From: Rhabdophis nuchalis
Lineage: Eukaryota; Chordata; Lepidosauria; Squamata; Natricidae
Length of the DNA stretch: 64,000 bases
Assembly: GCA_039707465.1 (NCBI GenBank)
Contig: CM077643.1
Span: 69,347,105-69,411,104, forward strand
Reading direction: 5' to 3'
A model generated the notes under the pieces. The model had not been told where the DNA came from, searched no databases, and saw only the letters and a list, made by a program, of their open reading frames with translations. Of the stretch, positions 11,111-22,332 are shown one piece after another (within the stretch, counting starts at the first letter, position 1; the number at the start of each line of letters is the position of its first letter). A program made the position numbers and the translations under genes.

Positions 11111-11548
11111 CGCAGCAGTGGAAAGCCCGGCATGGGTTTTCACGTAGTGAGCGGGCGGGGGGGGGAAGAACCTGAGGCCGCAGCCATCCAAGCACCCCTG
11201 GGGCTGTCCGGCCGCTGCATGCCCACCTCCATCCCAGCTGCACGCGGCGGCCAGCCCCGGAAAGCATGGCTCGGCGCTCTCTGCAGACTGGCAGCCTCCG
11301 CCGTCCCAGCTTATCGGGCAGGACAGCCAGCCACGTTTCCACCAGGTCCCTCTTTGGCCTCTCGGGTGCGGCTCTTCCTCTCTCCTTCCCCCCGCCCCAG
11401 GCAGCGTAGGGCCCAGCATGTCGTTTGGGAGGGGGCTTTGGCTGCCTACCCCTGGAGCGAGTGAACAAGTAAACGGGTGGGGGTAGCGCCCGGTCTGCGG
11501 CTGTTCCGGAGCCGTCGGGGCGCCGCGCGCTTGCCTCCGTGTGTGCGC

Positions 11549-11647
11549 GGCTCCCGCCTCCCTCCGCCTCCCTGTGCGTGCGGCTCCCGCTGCCCTCCGC
11601 CTCCGTGTGCGCACGGCTCCCGCCTCCCTCTACCTTCCTGTGCGCAT
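11549..11647. repeat. 33-bp minisatellite, three units
   Basis: Units starting GGCTCCCG begin at 11549, 11582 and 11615, and a diverged GGCGCCC start follows at 11648, giving an even 33-bp period. A partial unit precedes it. Period divisible by three creates repetitive peptides in open frames on both strands. It is CpG-rich and inside the hAT element. Confidence 0.88.
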
Positions 11648-11867
11648 GGCGCCCAGATGGCTCCAGCGCAGCCACAGCCCCGGGCATTCCCCCCGCCCGT
11701 TGGCTCGCTCACTCCAGGGGGAGGCAGCCATAGCCCCCCCAACCGACATCCCGGGCCCTCCGCTGCCTCCGGGGGGAGGGGGAAAGGAGAGAGAAAGAGC
11801 CGCACCCGAGGGGCCAAAGAGCCGCTCGTGGCTCGCGAGCCGCGGTTTGCCGACCACTGTACTATAC

Positions 11868-12842
11868 CATTCATTAGAACAAACTGTAAACTCTCAACAC
11901 AATTTATACATGCACATATTTTAACAAATTTAATTAGATATTGTTAAACTTCCAACTTTTCTTCCTTAAAAAATGTTCTTCAAGAGATCTAAAACATTTC
12001 CCTTTAAAATAAACTAAAGATTGCTGTCAAACTGTGAAGATTGGGGGGTGGGGGGGGAGAATAGCAGGGGAATAAAAGAAGGATAAAACAATACATGCAC
12101 TGTAGTTTGATTTAAAGTTATAGAATTGAGACATACAGCTCAAATCTTGAAGCAAACCAAGTATGCTTCAAATACTTGCTGGAAAAATTTAAATGCAACG
12201 AGATTTCTTGTATTCCAATACTTTTGTCAAATTAGAGAAACACTCACATTTAAATTAAATAGAATTATGTTTTTATTGAACATTATGGAGTACGAAAAAC
12301 CTGGAAGCCAAATAACATCAACCAGAAGGCAACAATGATATTGGAAGACTTTGTAGATGCCATTTTTTCTTGATATGTTGGTACATTATTTGATTATGAT
12401 TATGTGCCAGTATTGAGGCTTTATATTTTCTACCCTCTCTGTTGGGTATTAACTTTCTGCCATGCAATTGGGGTCAAGGCTGCTATTTCTTTTTAAAGTG
12501 CTTTGCCAAGGTCAGCCAGCTATGTCATGTAGGGTTTTGATGGCATTTTCCTATGTCAATCTTGATTAGCTGATAGGCAAGAAATATAAGTGTGTTTAAT
12601 TAGAAATATGAATAATCATAACAGAATACCACATCAATTCTGAATCTCCTCTAAGAGTTGAGTCTTAGTAAAGGTATGCTTGGGGAAATGTTCATTAGCA
12701 TGAATGTTCTTGGGAATATTCATTACTGCAAATATACATTGTTCCTTTTTTTTTTAATTGTTCAACCGTCAAGATAGATGCTGCAGCCAGATCACCTTCA
12801 CATCCAATTCAATAATTTTTTTCTGGTTTCTTTTTTGTGTTT
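11868..12842. other. unannotated AT-rich stretch
   Basis: No gene or family recognised. A G-run lies at 12042-12057. Confidence 0.5.

Positions 12843-12914
<72 letters not shown>
12843..12914. repeat. (ACAG)n microsatellite
   Basis: About 18 ACAG units in an uninterrupted run. Open frames through it (QTDR repeats) are artefacts. Confidence 0.97.
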
Positions 12915-12915
<1 letters not shown>

Positions 12916-13199
12916 TTCAGAAAATGTACATCCCAAAACTTTGAAAAGAATTTTATCAATTAGGAGTCACAATTTTGACAGCATCTAATCTAACTAGGAA
13001 CAGAGACAAAAAAGGGGGGAATTCTCCACCACTTTGGTAACTATGATAAGTACTTTAACTCATTATAGCTTATAGTCTAATGTTCAATATCTCGGTTTTA
13101 ATCTACAAAAGCCACATAATTTTAAAACTAATTTTATTATGTTCTTAAGATCTGGGAGAGGTTATGGTTGAGGAGCATGCTTTACCTGCAGAAGATCTG

Positions 13200-13665
13200 C
13201 AGATAGATTCAAGATCACATAAAGCCTCCAGAGCGCTCAAAACGACGCTCCGAGCAAATTGTAGATCACTTCCAGTTTGGTCAGAGCATCGTTCTGAGAG
13301 GAAGCTTCCTGAAGTCTCTGAAGTGTCTGGAGCGCTCAAAATGACATTCTGACCAAATTGGAGGTCACTTCCGGTTTGGTCGGAGCGTCATTTTTTGTGT
13401 GGTCCAGAAGCTTCAGGGAAGTCTCTGAAGGTCACTGAAGCCTCCAGAGGGCCTCTGGGGGGGCTGTTTTTTGCCCTCCCCAGGCTGCTATAAAGCCTCT
13501 GGAGCCTGGGGAGGGCGAAAAAAGCATGCAAAAAATGGGAGGAGCACCTGTAGTGCACACATATGCACTGGGGAGTCCCGCATTGCATTATGGGTGCAGC
13601 ATGCCTGCACACAACCCCCCTGCACTGGTCTATACCAATGTTTCTCAACTTCAACAATTTTGGCA
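13200..13665. mobile_element. GC-rich hAT-like non-autonomous fragment with internal 99-bp-spaced repeat
   Basis: Two related blocks of about 60 bp start AGCGCTCAAAA at 13232 and 13331. Each runs through AAATTG.AG.TCACTTCC.GTTTGGTC. The following part (GCCTCTGGAGCCTGGGGAGGGCG at about 13494-13516) resembles the interior of the hAT element at 4205-4849. Ends are not defined and no target duplication was found, so the class is inferred from shared interior sequence only. Confidence 0.42.
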
Positions 13666-13689
13666 ATCAAAGTATAAACCACAGTGTTA

Positions 13690-13865
13690 TTAAGGAGCCA
13701 ACCAGGAAAAAACTACACCACCATTAACACTGACAGGGTAGGCTAGTGTATATAAAGGGAGAACAAACTCCACTCCCTTCTACAACTGAAGATATTTTCT
13801 AATTATGTACTGAAAATGTACTGCAAGCAAGCAACCAAACTCAGAGAGCATTAAGGACTCCAACA
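13690..13865 (+). repeat. Penelope-like or related repeat, decayed hammerhead-like family copy
   Basis: CACTGACAGGGTAGGCTAGTG, then TATATAAAGGG (TATA-like), then CAACTGAAGATATTTTC...TACTGAAAATG and CAAACTCAGAGAGCATTAAGGA. This is the order seen at 5150-5400 and, inverted, at 30930-31080. The CTGAAGA half of the core survives at 13787-13793, and GAAAC has become GAAAA. Assignment to Penelope-like elements is inference. Confidence 0.42.
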
Positions 13866-14751
13866 ACTTCCCTCTTTCTGAAGATTTTATTATGAATCAT
13901 TGCAAAACATTGGCCTGAAATGTAAGGTATGAATTTTAGATGCAAAATTTCCTCATCGTACTCTGAGAAAGGCAGCTAAAACTAAAAGGCCTCTGTATTT
14001 TAAAAGTTAAGACATGTGCTTCGTGTAAAAAAAAATTCTTTCCTTTCTAAAGATGCATTGAATGTTATTTCTGAGAGTGGAAGGATTGCACTTAACTCTA
14101 CACCGATTAATGGATATGACTAGCATACTTCAATAGTGGACAATTGGAATTGTGTCCTCGTGGATCAGATTACCAGATTTCAAAGAAGCAGAAATATAGC
14201 AATAATGGGAAATGCCAGTTGCATGAACATCTGTTACAAAATCTTACAGCTATCATATTGGAGTTTCTTTTTGACCTTTGAGAAATCAATGGAGGATAAG
14301 CATAATGCCAGAGGACTCAGTAAGAGCAATTGATATTCCTATCTTGAAAAAGAAGAAAAAGAAGACTTTAGAAGTCACAGACTAGTCAAACTGATAGCAA
14401 TATCAGGCAAAACTCTGGAACACATTAATTGGTTGGCATGTGAGCTTTTATAAAACATTGTATTGCTTGGAAAGACTTAGCATGGGTTTATCAAGAATAA
14501 ATAATTCCAAGCCAATTTGATCTGGCTTTTTTATAGATATCAGTTTTCATGTCTATGTGAACATAGACCTTCAGTAAAGCATTTGAGGAAGTCACTCATG
14601 AGTTTCTAATAGAATGAATGGTAAAATATGACTAAACTATGCTACCATTACTCTGACATACTGTAGATGTGATTGAACAAAGATGCCCAAGAAGTGCAAG
14701 ACAATAGTTCACATGAAGTGTCAAGGGGCATACCAAAGAGTATGTTAACGT
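13866..14751. other. unannotated AT-rich stretch
   Basis: No recognisable gene or repeat family; small open frames only. Confidence 0.5.
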
Positions 14752-14830
14752 TGGCAGGCCTGAAGAGCCAATGCCCAAGATGGCTTCCAGGCCTGCCAGG
14801 ACATTCTGCCCTGCACCTAAAGGAAGGTCA
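14752..14830. repeat. hairpin block related to the LTR end at 51996
   Basis: TGGCAGGCCTG (14752-14762) and CAGGCCTGCCA (14788-14798) are exact inverted arms around GCCAATGCCCAAGATGG. The same words, in the order caggcctg-gaagccatc-ttgcattgggcc-ttcaggcctgcca, form the first 50 bp of the LTR at 51996-52384. Both also share GCCCTGCACCT downstream. It is either an LTR fragment or a shared structured end. Confidence 0.42.
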
Positions 14831-14851
14831 TGTACAGTTTTGCACGTATGC

Positions 14852-15111
14852 TATGTTTCCCAAAAATAAGACAGGGTCTTATTTTCTTTTGACACTGGAA
14901 ATAAACACTTGGCCTTGTTTTTGGGGAGGTCTTATTATTTTTGAGGTGCAGGAGGCAGCAAGCATGGCTGCTACTGTGTTGCAATATTTTCAGTGAGGGC
15001 TTATTTTGAAGGGAGGGCTTATTTTGAGGGAAGTGCTTATTTTAGTGCATGCTCTCAAAAGCCGATTGGGCTTATTATCTGGGGAGGTCTTATTTTCAGG
15101 GAAACTGGATA
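14852..15111. mobile_element. 260-bp TIR MITE (TTTCCC..AAAATAAGAC type)
   Basis: The left end TATGTTTCCCAAAAATAAGAC is mirrored by GTCTTATTTTCAGGGAAACTGGATA on the right. The inside is filled with GGTCTTATTTT / GGGCTTATTTTGA blocks in both orientations. This is a common squamate MITE by pattern. TA flanks are possible at both ends (TSD TA). No coding sequence. Confidence 0.62.
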
Positions 15112-15282
15112 AATGACTTGGTTGAGGAGCTGAAATAAATTACTATTAAAATACAATTATTAAATGTATATGTGAGGGATAACACTTTGAAGTGCAGTGT
15201 CAAGATTTTGGAGCTTATTGACAAGCTGGAACAATGAGTGAAAATTTGTAAACTAGGGGGGACAAATGCAAGATCCTATATT

Positions 15283-15421
15283 TGACTATGGAGAATCTCA
15301 GTCATCCAGGTCATAATTGTCTCAAAAATGCTGAAGAAGCTTCTTGGATGAGAAGTAAAATGCCTTCAAAGGAAAATCAGTAAGTCCAGTTGCCTCTTGT
15401 AAAAGCACCTCTGGGATACTA
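15283..15421 (+). repeat. repeat with hammerhead-like core (CTGAAGAAGCTTCT type)
   Basis: GGAGAATCTCAGTCATCCAGG, then CTGAAGAAGCTTCTTGGATG-AGAAG (core 15331-15362), then GTCCAGTTGCCTCTTG-AAAGCACCT. This is a vertebrate repeat whose intact form reads CTGAAGA-A-GCTTCT-loop-AGAAGC-GAAACG. Here the last part has decayed to GTAAAATG. Often met near Penelope-like elements; I offer that link as inference only. Confidence 0.5.
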
Positions 15422-17544
15422 CATTTGGGTACAAAATAACAAAGGCATGCATATAAAACGAGTTTTGGAGACCAGATCAATAATAGTATATGAGGACAGA
15501 TATTGATTTGAAACCAGAAAAAAACAATCCTAATAGGTAGAGATATTCAGCAATGGAATAGACAAACATGGACTTGTCTTCACTGGAGGTATTCAGACAG
15601 AGGTTGGAGGACCATGTATAAGTGATGCTATGATAGGGGATTCCAGAGTTTGGTAGAGGGTAGATGGAATTGAATAAGTTTCAAAATCCCTTCCAATTTA
15701 CAGTCTATTGTTCAGCAAGTACCTGAACATGCTGATAAGTTTAGAAGGCCAGACTAAAGAAAGTGCTTGAGGAATGATCAATGCCATAATGATCTTGGCT
15801 CTCTGTAATATGTCCTTTAGAACATAGTAAGCATTCTGCTGAATCTCATGGAAATCTTCTTTCACATACTGATCTCCTTGCAGAATATCATGCTGAAAAT
15901 GTTGTGGATTATGAAAGACATAATAATATAATTATATATCAATAATATCTAAAGAAATAATAAAATACCTGAGTCCTAATATACACAATGAACAGATTAT
16001 TCTTTCAAATTCACACACACAGGGATGCATGTATATTAAGCAAAAATTCCATTACTGTAAATATTCATTCACTCACTCACTCACTCACTCACTCACTCAC
16101 TCACTCATTTTATATGGTGGTTGATCTCAAACATATGTTTCTAAGTGGCTAACAGAGAATAACAAGATAAAAATATTGTAGTCAAACAATAAATAACTAA
16201 TATAGGATCTCAGATAAAAGTATGCCTATCTTATATTAATAAGAAAAATCAGCTCAGTCAGGTTTAATGTTTGTTATATATCTGTTAATAGCAAAGTGGG
16301 TGAATGCCTGAGTACAAAGATGAAAAGGATAGAAGAAATCTGTTTTGAGCTTCTGAAAAGTAGATCAATCAATGTTTGACTTGGTGCATAACATTTTAAT
16401 CACCATTAAAAATAATCATCTTGCAATGTCAAAATTATAATGCTAAGGGTATGATATTAGAATATCTTAATTCCATACGATTTACAGTATGTGTCAATAT
16501 TTTTTTCTAATGGAAAAAGAGTATTGTCGATGTAGTTTATCTTTCCATGCTGTACTCTTGGCCATTATTTAAAGATATTGTGATGACCATATTATGAGGA
16601 GGTAGTTAAAAGTGTGAATGTTTCTGAACATTCAATATCTGTTACTATTATAAATTGATCAGCCATACTCTATTAGTTGAAATTGCTCATTTCACAACAT
16701 TGAAATATAGACTTCAAAATTCCAAAGAGATGTTGCTAGAAATATTTTCTTCTACATAATACTGTCCTGTTTCAGCCTTCAAACTCTTTCTCACACACAG
16801 TTGCTAGCTGAGAATTGCAATTTACTTAGGGCTATGCATATAAGGAGTGTAAATCAACCTAATCTTTTGGAAAGAAAGGGTTGTTTTACTTTCAGCAGGA
16901 GTGCATTGAAGAGAAGTCAAAATACAGTCCAAAGTTCAGAAAGCCAAGTTAGGTTTGCCAGTCAGTCCAAGTTTAGAATTTCATTAGCAAGATTCATGAG
17001 CAGCATTGACACACCAGGGCAGGAAATCAAACAGTTGCTTTAATGGAGAAATGTGGATCTGCCTTTTAAATCTGGCAACAACTCATTATCTTAAGACACA
17101 TCGTTTTGTTTGGCAGAGTATCATTGAATGTCTTTGTGGAGGGTTGTCTCATCAACTGAATGTTCTAACTGTCGTCATACCATCTGTCCTTGATCGGCTC
17201 ATGTGATTCCAGATTTGGTGTTTCTTAAGGCTGATACTGCACAGAATCATTTGGACATGCTTCTTCAGAGTCTAAGTCCAAATCCTGGGCCATGACAAGT
17301 GTCACTGGAGGGTCTTCATATATTTCTCAGAAGTATTTCTCTGACTGCAATTTCATGAATAATTATTTTATTGTCCGATTCTATCTTTGTGTGTGAGTAG
17401 AGCTTAGGAATTTAAGAAAGTTTATCAATATTCCCTAAACTTAGAAATAATTCTAGAATACTATACTCCTTGCTATCCTGGGTTGAGTGGGCTCTCATTT
17501 AGATGTGCTAAAAGAAAAGAGTGAAAGCAGAAGAAAGGAAGGTA
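15422..17544. other. unannotated stretch with a (CACT)n run
   Basis: AT-rich sequence without recognisable coding regions. A (CACT)n microsatellite sits at 16067-16108. The part 16930-17300 is less AT-rich and could be an unrecognised LTR or LINE piece, but I cannot support a family. Confidence 0.45.
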
Positions 17545-19508
17545 CTGAAGGTACTTGCAGGGTAAAGATGAGGATTTTGTACAATACCTGCAAGACAAAA
17601 TCACTCAGATTCGGGAAGGGCTGGACTCTGACTGGGTAGGGCTAGATGGGGTGATGGAAGCAGGTCTTGAGACTGTTATCTGGGAGGAGTTTCACCCTGT
17701 GACTCCCGAGGATGTAGACAGGATTTTGGGTAAGCTTAGTGCTGCCACATGTTTATTGGACCCGTGTCCCTCCTGGTTTGTGCTGGCCGCCCGGGAGTTT
17801 ACACGAGGCTGGCTCCAGGGTATTATCAATGCTTCTTTGAGAGAGGGTTTCTTCCCCACCACTTTGAAAGAGGCGGTGGTGAGACCCCTCCTCAAGAAGC
17901 CTTCCCTGGACCCGGCGCTTTTGGCAAACTATCGTCCAGTCTCCAACCTTCGCTTTGTGGCAAAGGTTGTTGAGAGTGTGGTGGCGCAAAAGCTTCCCAG
18001 GTACCTGGATGAAGCTGTCTATCTTGATCCGTACCAGTTGGGTTTCAGGCCTGTGTATAGCACAGAAACGGCACTGGTCGCATTGGTCAATGATCTCTGG
18101 AGGGCTCGGGACAGGGGTTGTTCCTCTGTCCTGGTCCTATTAGACCTCTCAGTGGCTTTTGATACCATCGACCATGGTATCATGCTGCAGCGGTTGGAGG
18201 GGTTAGGGGTGGAGGGCACTCTACTTCGGTGGTTCTCCTCCTTCCTCTCTGACCGTTTGCAGTTTGTGTTGACGGGGGAGCAGAGGTCGTCCTCAAGGTG
18301 CCTCACTTGTGGAGTGCCCCAGGGGTCGGTCCTCTTACCCCTTCTGTTCAACATTTATGTGAAGCCACTGGGCGAGATCATCCAGGGTTTTGGGGTAAAG
18401 TTCCATCAGTACGCTGATGATATGCAGCTGTACATTTCATCCCCAGACCACCCCAATGGTGCCCTTGATGTGATGTCCCAGTGCCTGGAGGCCGTACGGA
18501 TCTGGATGGGGAGGAACAGGCTCAGGCTCAACCCCTCCAAGACCGAATGGCTGTGGTTCCCGGCATCCTGTTACAGTTAGCTGGTTCCATTGCTGGCTAT
18601 GGGGGGGGGGGGGGTAAGACCTTAGCCCCCACAGGAAGGGTTCACAACTTGGGTGTCCTCCTGGATGCACGGCTGTCCTTAGAAGATCATATGATGGCTG
18701 TCGCCAGGGGGGAGGTTTATCAGGTTCGCCTGATTTACCAGTTGCGTCCCTTCCTAGACATCACTCACGCCCTTGTCTCTTCCCGTCTGGACTACTGCAA
18801 TGCTCTCTACATGGGGCTCCCCTTAAAGAGCACCTGGAGGCTTCAACTGGTCCAGAATGCAGCCGCACAGGTAATTATGGAGGCAACGCGACACTCACAT
18901 GTAACACCCCTCCTGCGCGAGCTGCACTGGCTTTCGGTGGTTTTCCGGGTGCGATTCAAGGTGTTGGTTAGCATCTTTAAAGCGCTCCATGGCTTAGGAC
19001 CTGGGTACCTACGAGATTGCCTTCTGCCCCAGAGAGCCTCCCACTGGCCCGTATACTCCCATAGAGCGGGACTCCTCATGGTGCCGTCGGCTAGACAATG
19101 TCGACTGGCAACACCCAGGGGGAGAGCCTTCTCTGTGGGGGCATCTGCCCTCTGGAACGAATTGCCCCCGGAATTAAGAACTATCCCTGACTTCCGCACC
19201 TTCCACTGCGGTCTCAAAACCTTTCTCTTTCAACAAGCCGGGCTGGCATAAAGTATGATTTTTAAATTTTTAAATTTAAATTTTTACATTTAAATTTTTA
19301 TTACTTTAATTAGGGTTAGTTTTGGTTTTTTTACACATTTCGGCCAATATTTTAATTATGTTTTTTAAAAGGTTTTTAAAATATATAACTTTTATATATG
19401 TGTTTTTACATATTTTTATATTTGTTTTTATTTTGTTGTACGCCGCCCTGAGTCCCTCGGGAGTAGGGCGGTATAAAAAAACCAATAAACTCTAAACTCT
19501 AAACTCTT
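17545..19508 (+). mobile_element. L2-like (CR1-group) LINE, 5'-truncated, one frameshift
   Basis: ORF2 reads open from 17555 to 18580 (341 codons): pre-RT region ending in CLLDPCPSW, then LLANYRPVSNLRFVAK, LDLSVAFDTIDHGIM, GVPQGSVLLPLLFN and the catalytic box QYADDMQLYIS (YADD intact). The frame shifts around the G-run at 18601-18614 and continues to a stop at 19249-19251, with the C-terminal LGVLLDARLSLEDHM...SRLDYCNALYMGLPL...LLRELHWL...LWNELPPELR. A small deletion (about seven codons) precedes ITHALV. The 3' UTR ends with the hairpin CCGCCCT...AGGGCGG (19443-19471) and a TAAACTC-type tail (19486-19508). The endonuclease end is absent. It lies tail to tail with the next copy. Confidence 0.9.
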
Positions 19509-19646
19509 ATGTAAGACTATTCAGTAAACAAACTGCTTTCAGTATTCATATTTTAGGGCCTACAAAAAAGATTAAGTGCTTATATAATTGATTGTAAAGA
19601 TACAGCTATGTTTGTCAGCTGCTTTTTAAAAATATAATTTTATTGA

Positions 19647-21698
19647 AGATCGAATATCGAATATCGAATATCGAATATTTATTTGTATAACCGCGTCCTC
19701 TCCCCTAGGGGACTCGGAGCGGTGTACAGGGAGGAATAAAACAGCATAAAATATATACATGAATACAATAAATACAATAAAAACAAATTAAATTTAACTA
19801 TCCCTGCACTAAAATTCCCATTTAAAATTAACAATCCCTAATCCCTGGGCAGAGACTAACCTAGGCCGGCCAAGCAGAAAAAGTGAGTTTTTAATTTCTG
19901 ACGGAAGGAGCGAAGGTCCATAGTTGTTCTAATGTCGGGGGGAAGGTCATTCCAGAGGGCTGGGCCCGCCACAGAGAAGGCCCTTCCCCTGGGCGTCGCC
20001 CGCTGACAAAGTCTAGTGGACGGCACCCGGAGCAGTCCCTCTCTGTGGGAGCGAATCGGCCGGGAGGATGTATGGGGCAGAATCCGATCCCGCAGATAGC
20101 TAGGTCCCGAGCCATGGAGCGCTTTAAAGATGAGAACTAACACCTTGAAGCGCACCCGAAAGACGACAGATAGCCAGTGCAGCTCGCGCAAGAGCGGTGT
20201 TACATGGGTATACCTTGCGGTACCCATTATTGCTCGCGCGGCTGCATTCTGGACCAGCTGAAGTCTTCGGGTGCACCTCAAGGGGAGCCCCATGTAGAGA
20301 GAGTTACAATAGTCCAGTCGGGATGTCACGAGAGCATGGGTGACTGTGCGAAGGGCGTCCCGATCCAATAGGGGGCGCAACTGGCGAACCAGGCGAACCT
20401 GGTAAAATGCCCTCCTGGCCACGGCTGTCACTTGATCTTCCATGGACAGCCGGGCATCCAGGAGGACACCCAAGTTGCGCGCCCCATCCACTGGGGCAAG
20501 ATGTTCATCCCCAATGGCCAGCGATGGAGTCAACTGGTTGAATCGGGCAGCCGGAAACCACAGCCACTCGGTCTTGGTCGGGTTGAGCCTGAGTCCGTTT
20601 CTTCCCATCCAGATCCGTACGGCTTCCAGGCACTGGCACATCACCGCTACGGCATCGTTGGGGTGGTTTGGGGTAGATATATACAGCTGAGTATCATCAG
20701 CGTAGAGATGGTAATCTACCCCAAAACCACGGATGATCTCACCCAGCGGCTTCATATATGTGTTAAGCAGGAGAGGCGAGAGGACCGACCCCTGAGGCAC
20801 CCCACATGTGAGGGGTCTCGGGGTCGACCTCTGCTCTCCTGTCAACACAAATTGCGATCGGCCAGAGAGGTAGGAGGAGAACCACCGTAAAACGGTGCCT
20901 CCCACCCCCAACCCCTCCAGCCGATGCAATAGGATACCATGGTCAATGGTATCGAAAGCCGCCGAGAGGTCTAATAGGACCAGGATGGAGGAACAACCCC
21001 CATCTCTGGCCCTCCAGAGATCATCGACCAATGCGACCAATGCCGTCTCGGTGCTATGCCCGGGCCGAAAGCTGGACTGGCGCGGGTCTAGATAATCAAC
21101 TTCCTCCAGGTGACGGGGAAACTGTTGTGCCACCACACTCTCAACAACCTTCGCCAAGAAGGGAAGGTTGGAGACTGGACGATAGTTGGTTAAAAGAGCT
21201 GGATCCAAAGAGGGCTTCTTAAGGAGGGGCCTCACCATAGCCTCTTTTAGGGAAGCAGGCAAGGAACCATCACTTAAGGAAGCGTTGACAACCTCTTGGA
21301 GCCAGCCTCATGTCACCTCCCAGGATGCCAGTACAAGGAGGGACACGGGTCCAATAAACATGTGGTGGCTCGCAGTCGCCCACGTAACCTGTCCATATCC
21401 TCAGAAGTAACGGAGTCAAACTCCTCAAAAACAAGATCTGTCTCGTGGCATCCCACTGGGCCATCAATGGGGGCTAACTCGTTCTGTATCTGAGCGATTT
21501 TCTCCTGCAGAAAAGTCACAAATTCCTCTGCTCTACCCTGTAGCGGGGCTTCCCGCACCCTCTGTTGGAGGAGGGAGCGGGTCACCCTAAACAGGGCGGC
21601 AGGGCAGTTTTCTGCGGATGCTATGAGGGTGGCACAATGATGGCGTTTGGCCACTCTCAGCGCCACAATGTAAGTCCGTAAATGGGCTCGTAAATATC
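19647..21698 (-). mobile_element. L2-like (CR1-group) LINE, 5'-truncated, best preserved copy
   Basis: Minus strand. From the 5' side: a linker region (21700-21330, with RRVAKRHH-like and LQGRAEEFVTFLQEKIAQI sequence), a frame break near 21310-21330, then the 468-codon open frame described separately. The 3' UTR carries a variant terminal hairpin, CCGCGTCC...GGAGCGG (19691-19722), and ends in (ATATTCG)n repeats at 19647-19680. Endonuclease domain missing. An 18-bp palindrome AAATATCTTAAGATATTT lies at the presumed 5' boundary. Compared with the other copies it has the fewest lesions, so it is probably the youngest. Confidence 0.9.
19856..21262 (-). CDS. L2-like LINE ORF2, reverse transcriptase and C-terminal region (partial)
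   Basis: This 468-codon uninterrupted frame encodes the reverse transcriptase of a non-LTR retrotransposon, which would copy element RNA at a nicked target. Motifs in order: LLTNYRPVSNLPFLAKVVE (about residue 24), GHSTETALVALVDDLW, LVLLDLSAAFDTIDHGILL, LTCGVPQGSVLSPLLLN, YHLYADDTQLYIS (catalytic YADD), GLRLNPTKTEWLWF, then the conserved C-terminal SRLDYCNSLYMGLPL, PLLRELHWLSV and LWNDLPPD. It stops at 19856. The first Met is internal to the domain; similarity continues upstream in another frame to about 21700, so the true protein start is lost. The apurinic-like endonuclease is absent. It cannot be autonomous as it stands, but the RT active site is intact. Confidence 0.88.
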   Translation of the reverse strand: MPASLKEAMVRPLLKKPSLDPALLTNYRPVSNLPFLAKVVESVVAQQFPRHLEEVDYLDPRQSSFRPGHSTETALVALVDDLWRARDGGCSSILVLLDLSAAFDTIDHGILLHRLEGLGVGGTVLRWFSSYLSGRSQFVLTGEQRSTPRPLTCGVPQGSVLSPLLLNTYMKPLGEIIRGFGVDYHLYADDTQLYISTPNHPNDAVAVMCQCLEAVRIWMGRNGLRLNPTKTEWLWFPAARFNQLTPSLAIGDEHLAPVDGARNLGVLLDARLSMEDQVTAVARRAFYQVRLVRQLRPLLDRDALRTVTHALVTSRLDYCNSLYMGLPLRCTRRLQLVQNAAARAIMGTARYTHVTPLLRELHWLSVVFRVRFKVLVLIFKALHGSGPSYLRDRILPHTSSRPIRSHREGLLRVPSTRLCQRATPRGRAFSVAGPALWNDLPPDIRTTMDLRSFRQKLKTHFFCLAGLG

Positions 21699-22332
21699 TT
21701 AAGATATTTTTAACAAGATTAAAAACAATAGAAATAGAAAAAATGAAGATAAGGAAAAATGGGAAAAAAGTAAGGAAAAAAGAAAGGTATAAAGACATTG
21801 CTTCTGATATTCTTGACAGTAGTTATAAATGGATTTATATTTTGTCCCTCTCTATAAGGTTACATCGTCTACTGTATTTGTCAGCTATTAAAACTGCAAA
21901 ATAGGCTTCTTGGTTTTGTATCTTGAATTTTGGAACTCTTCCTTTTTTAATTCTGAAAAGCCCAAAGCAAAGTAAGACAATTCTGTTCATCTGCTCCAAA
22001 GGGGTATTATCAAGAGCAATTTATTAATGTCTTTAAAATGTTTGCTTAATGAGGATGGCTGGATAATTGCATACTATTATTGCAATTATTTCTTATTTCA
22101 GGCAGGAATATGGCAAGAAAGCTTCTTTATGCAGCAAAATTCCTAAGAATTAATTTATCAAAATGGATGGAGAGCGATCACACTAGTTTTCCTTTTTTTC
22201 TTTTGAGCTTGCTCAATGTCTGCAAAATATAGGAGCAGTCTTTTTTCATGTGTGAAAAGATAAGTAAGCAAACAATCCATGAAAAGTTTTAAAAAGTGAT
22301 GGAGTCAGATGAAAAGATTTGCAATTGTAACC
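21699..22332. other. unannotated AT-rich stretch
   Basis: No gene or repeat family recognised. Confidence 0.5.

Larger units (their letters stand above)
10647..11859. mobile_element. 1.2-kb non-autonomous hAT element with exact 8-bp target duplication
   Basis: The octamer tactatac lies at 10639-10646 and 11860-11867. Termini are CAGTGGTGGGCAAAC on the left and GTTTGCCGACCACTG on the right (complement CAGTGGTCGGCAAAC). Subterminal blocks AGAGAGCCAAATATCAACAG and GAGCCGCTCGTGGCTC are typical of the family. The middle has a long pyrimidine tract (10833-11110) and a CpG-dense section (11110-11840) including a 33-bp minisatellite. Open frames of 127-250 codons exist on both strands of the GC-rich part, but they are low-complexity (Pro/Arg/Gly/Ser) and overlap each other. 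I do not regard them as genes. Confidence 0.87.

Noticed and set aside
10935..11947. Long open frames on both strands of the GC-rich part (up to 250 codons)
   Set aside because: They overlap in several frames, are low-complexity (Pro, Arg, Gly, Ser), span a minisatellite and a pyrimidine tract, and lie inside a hAT element with exact duplication.
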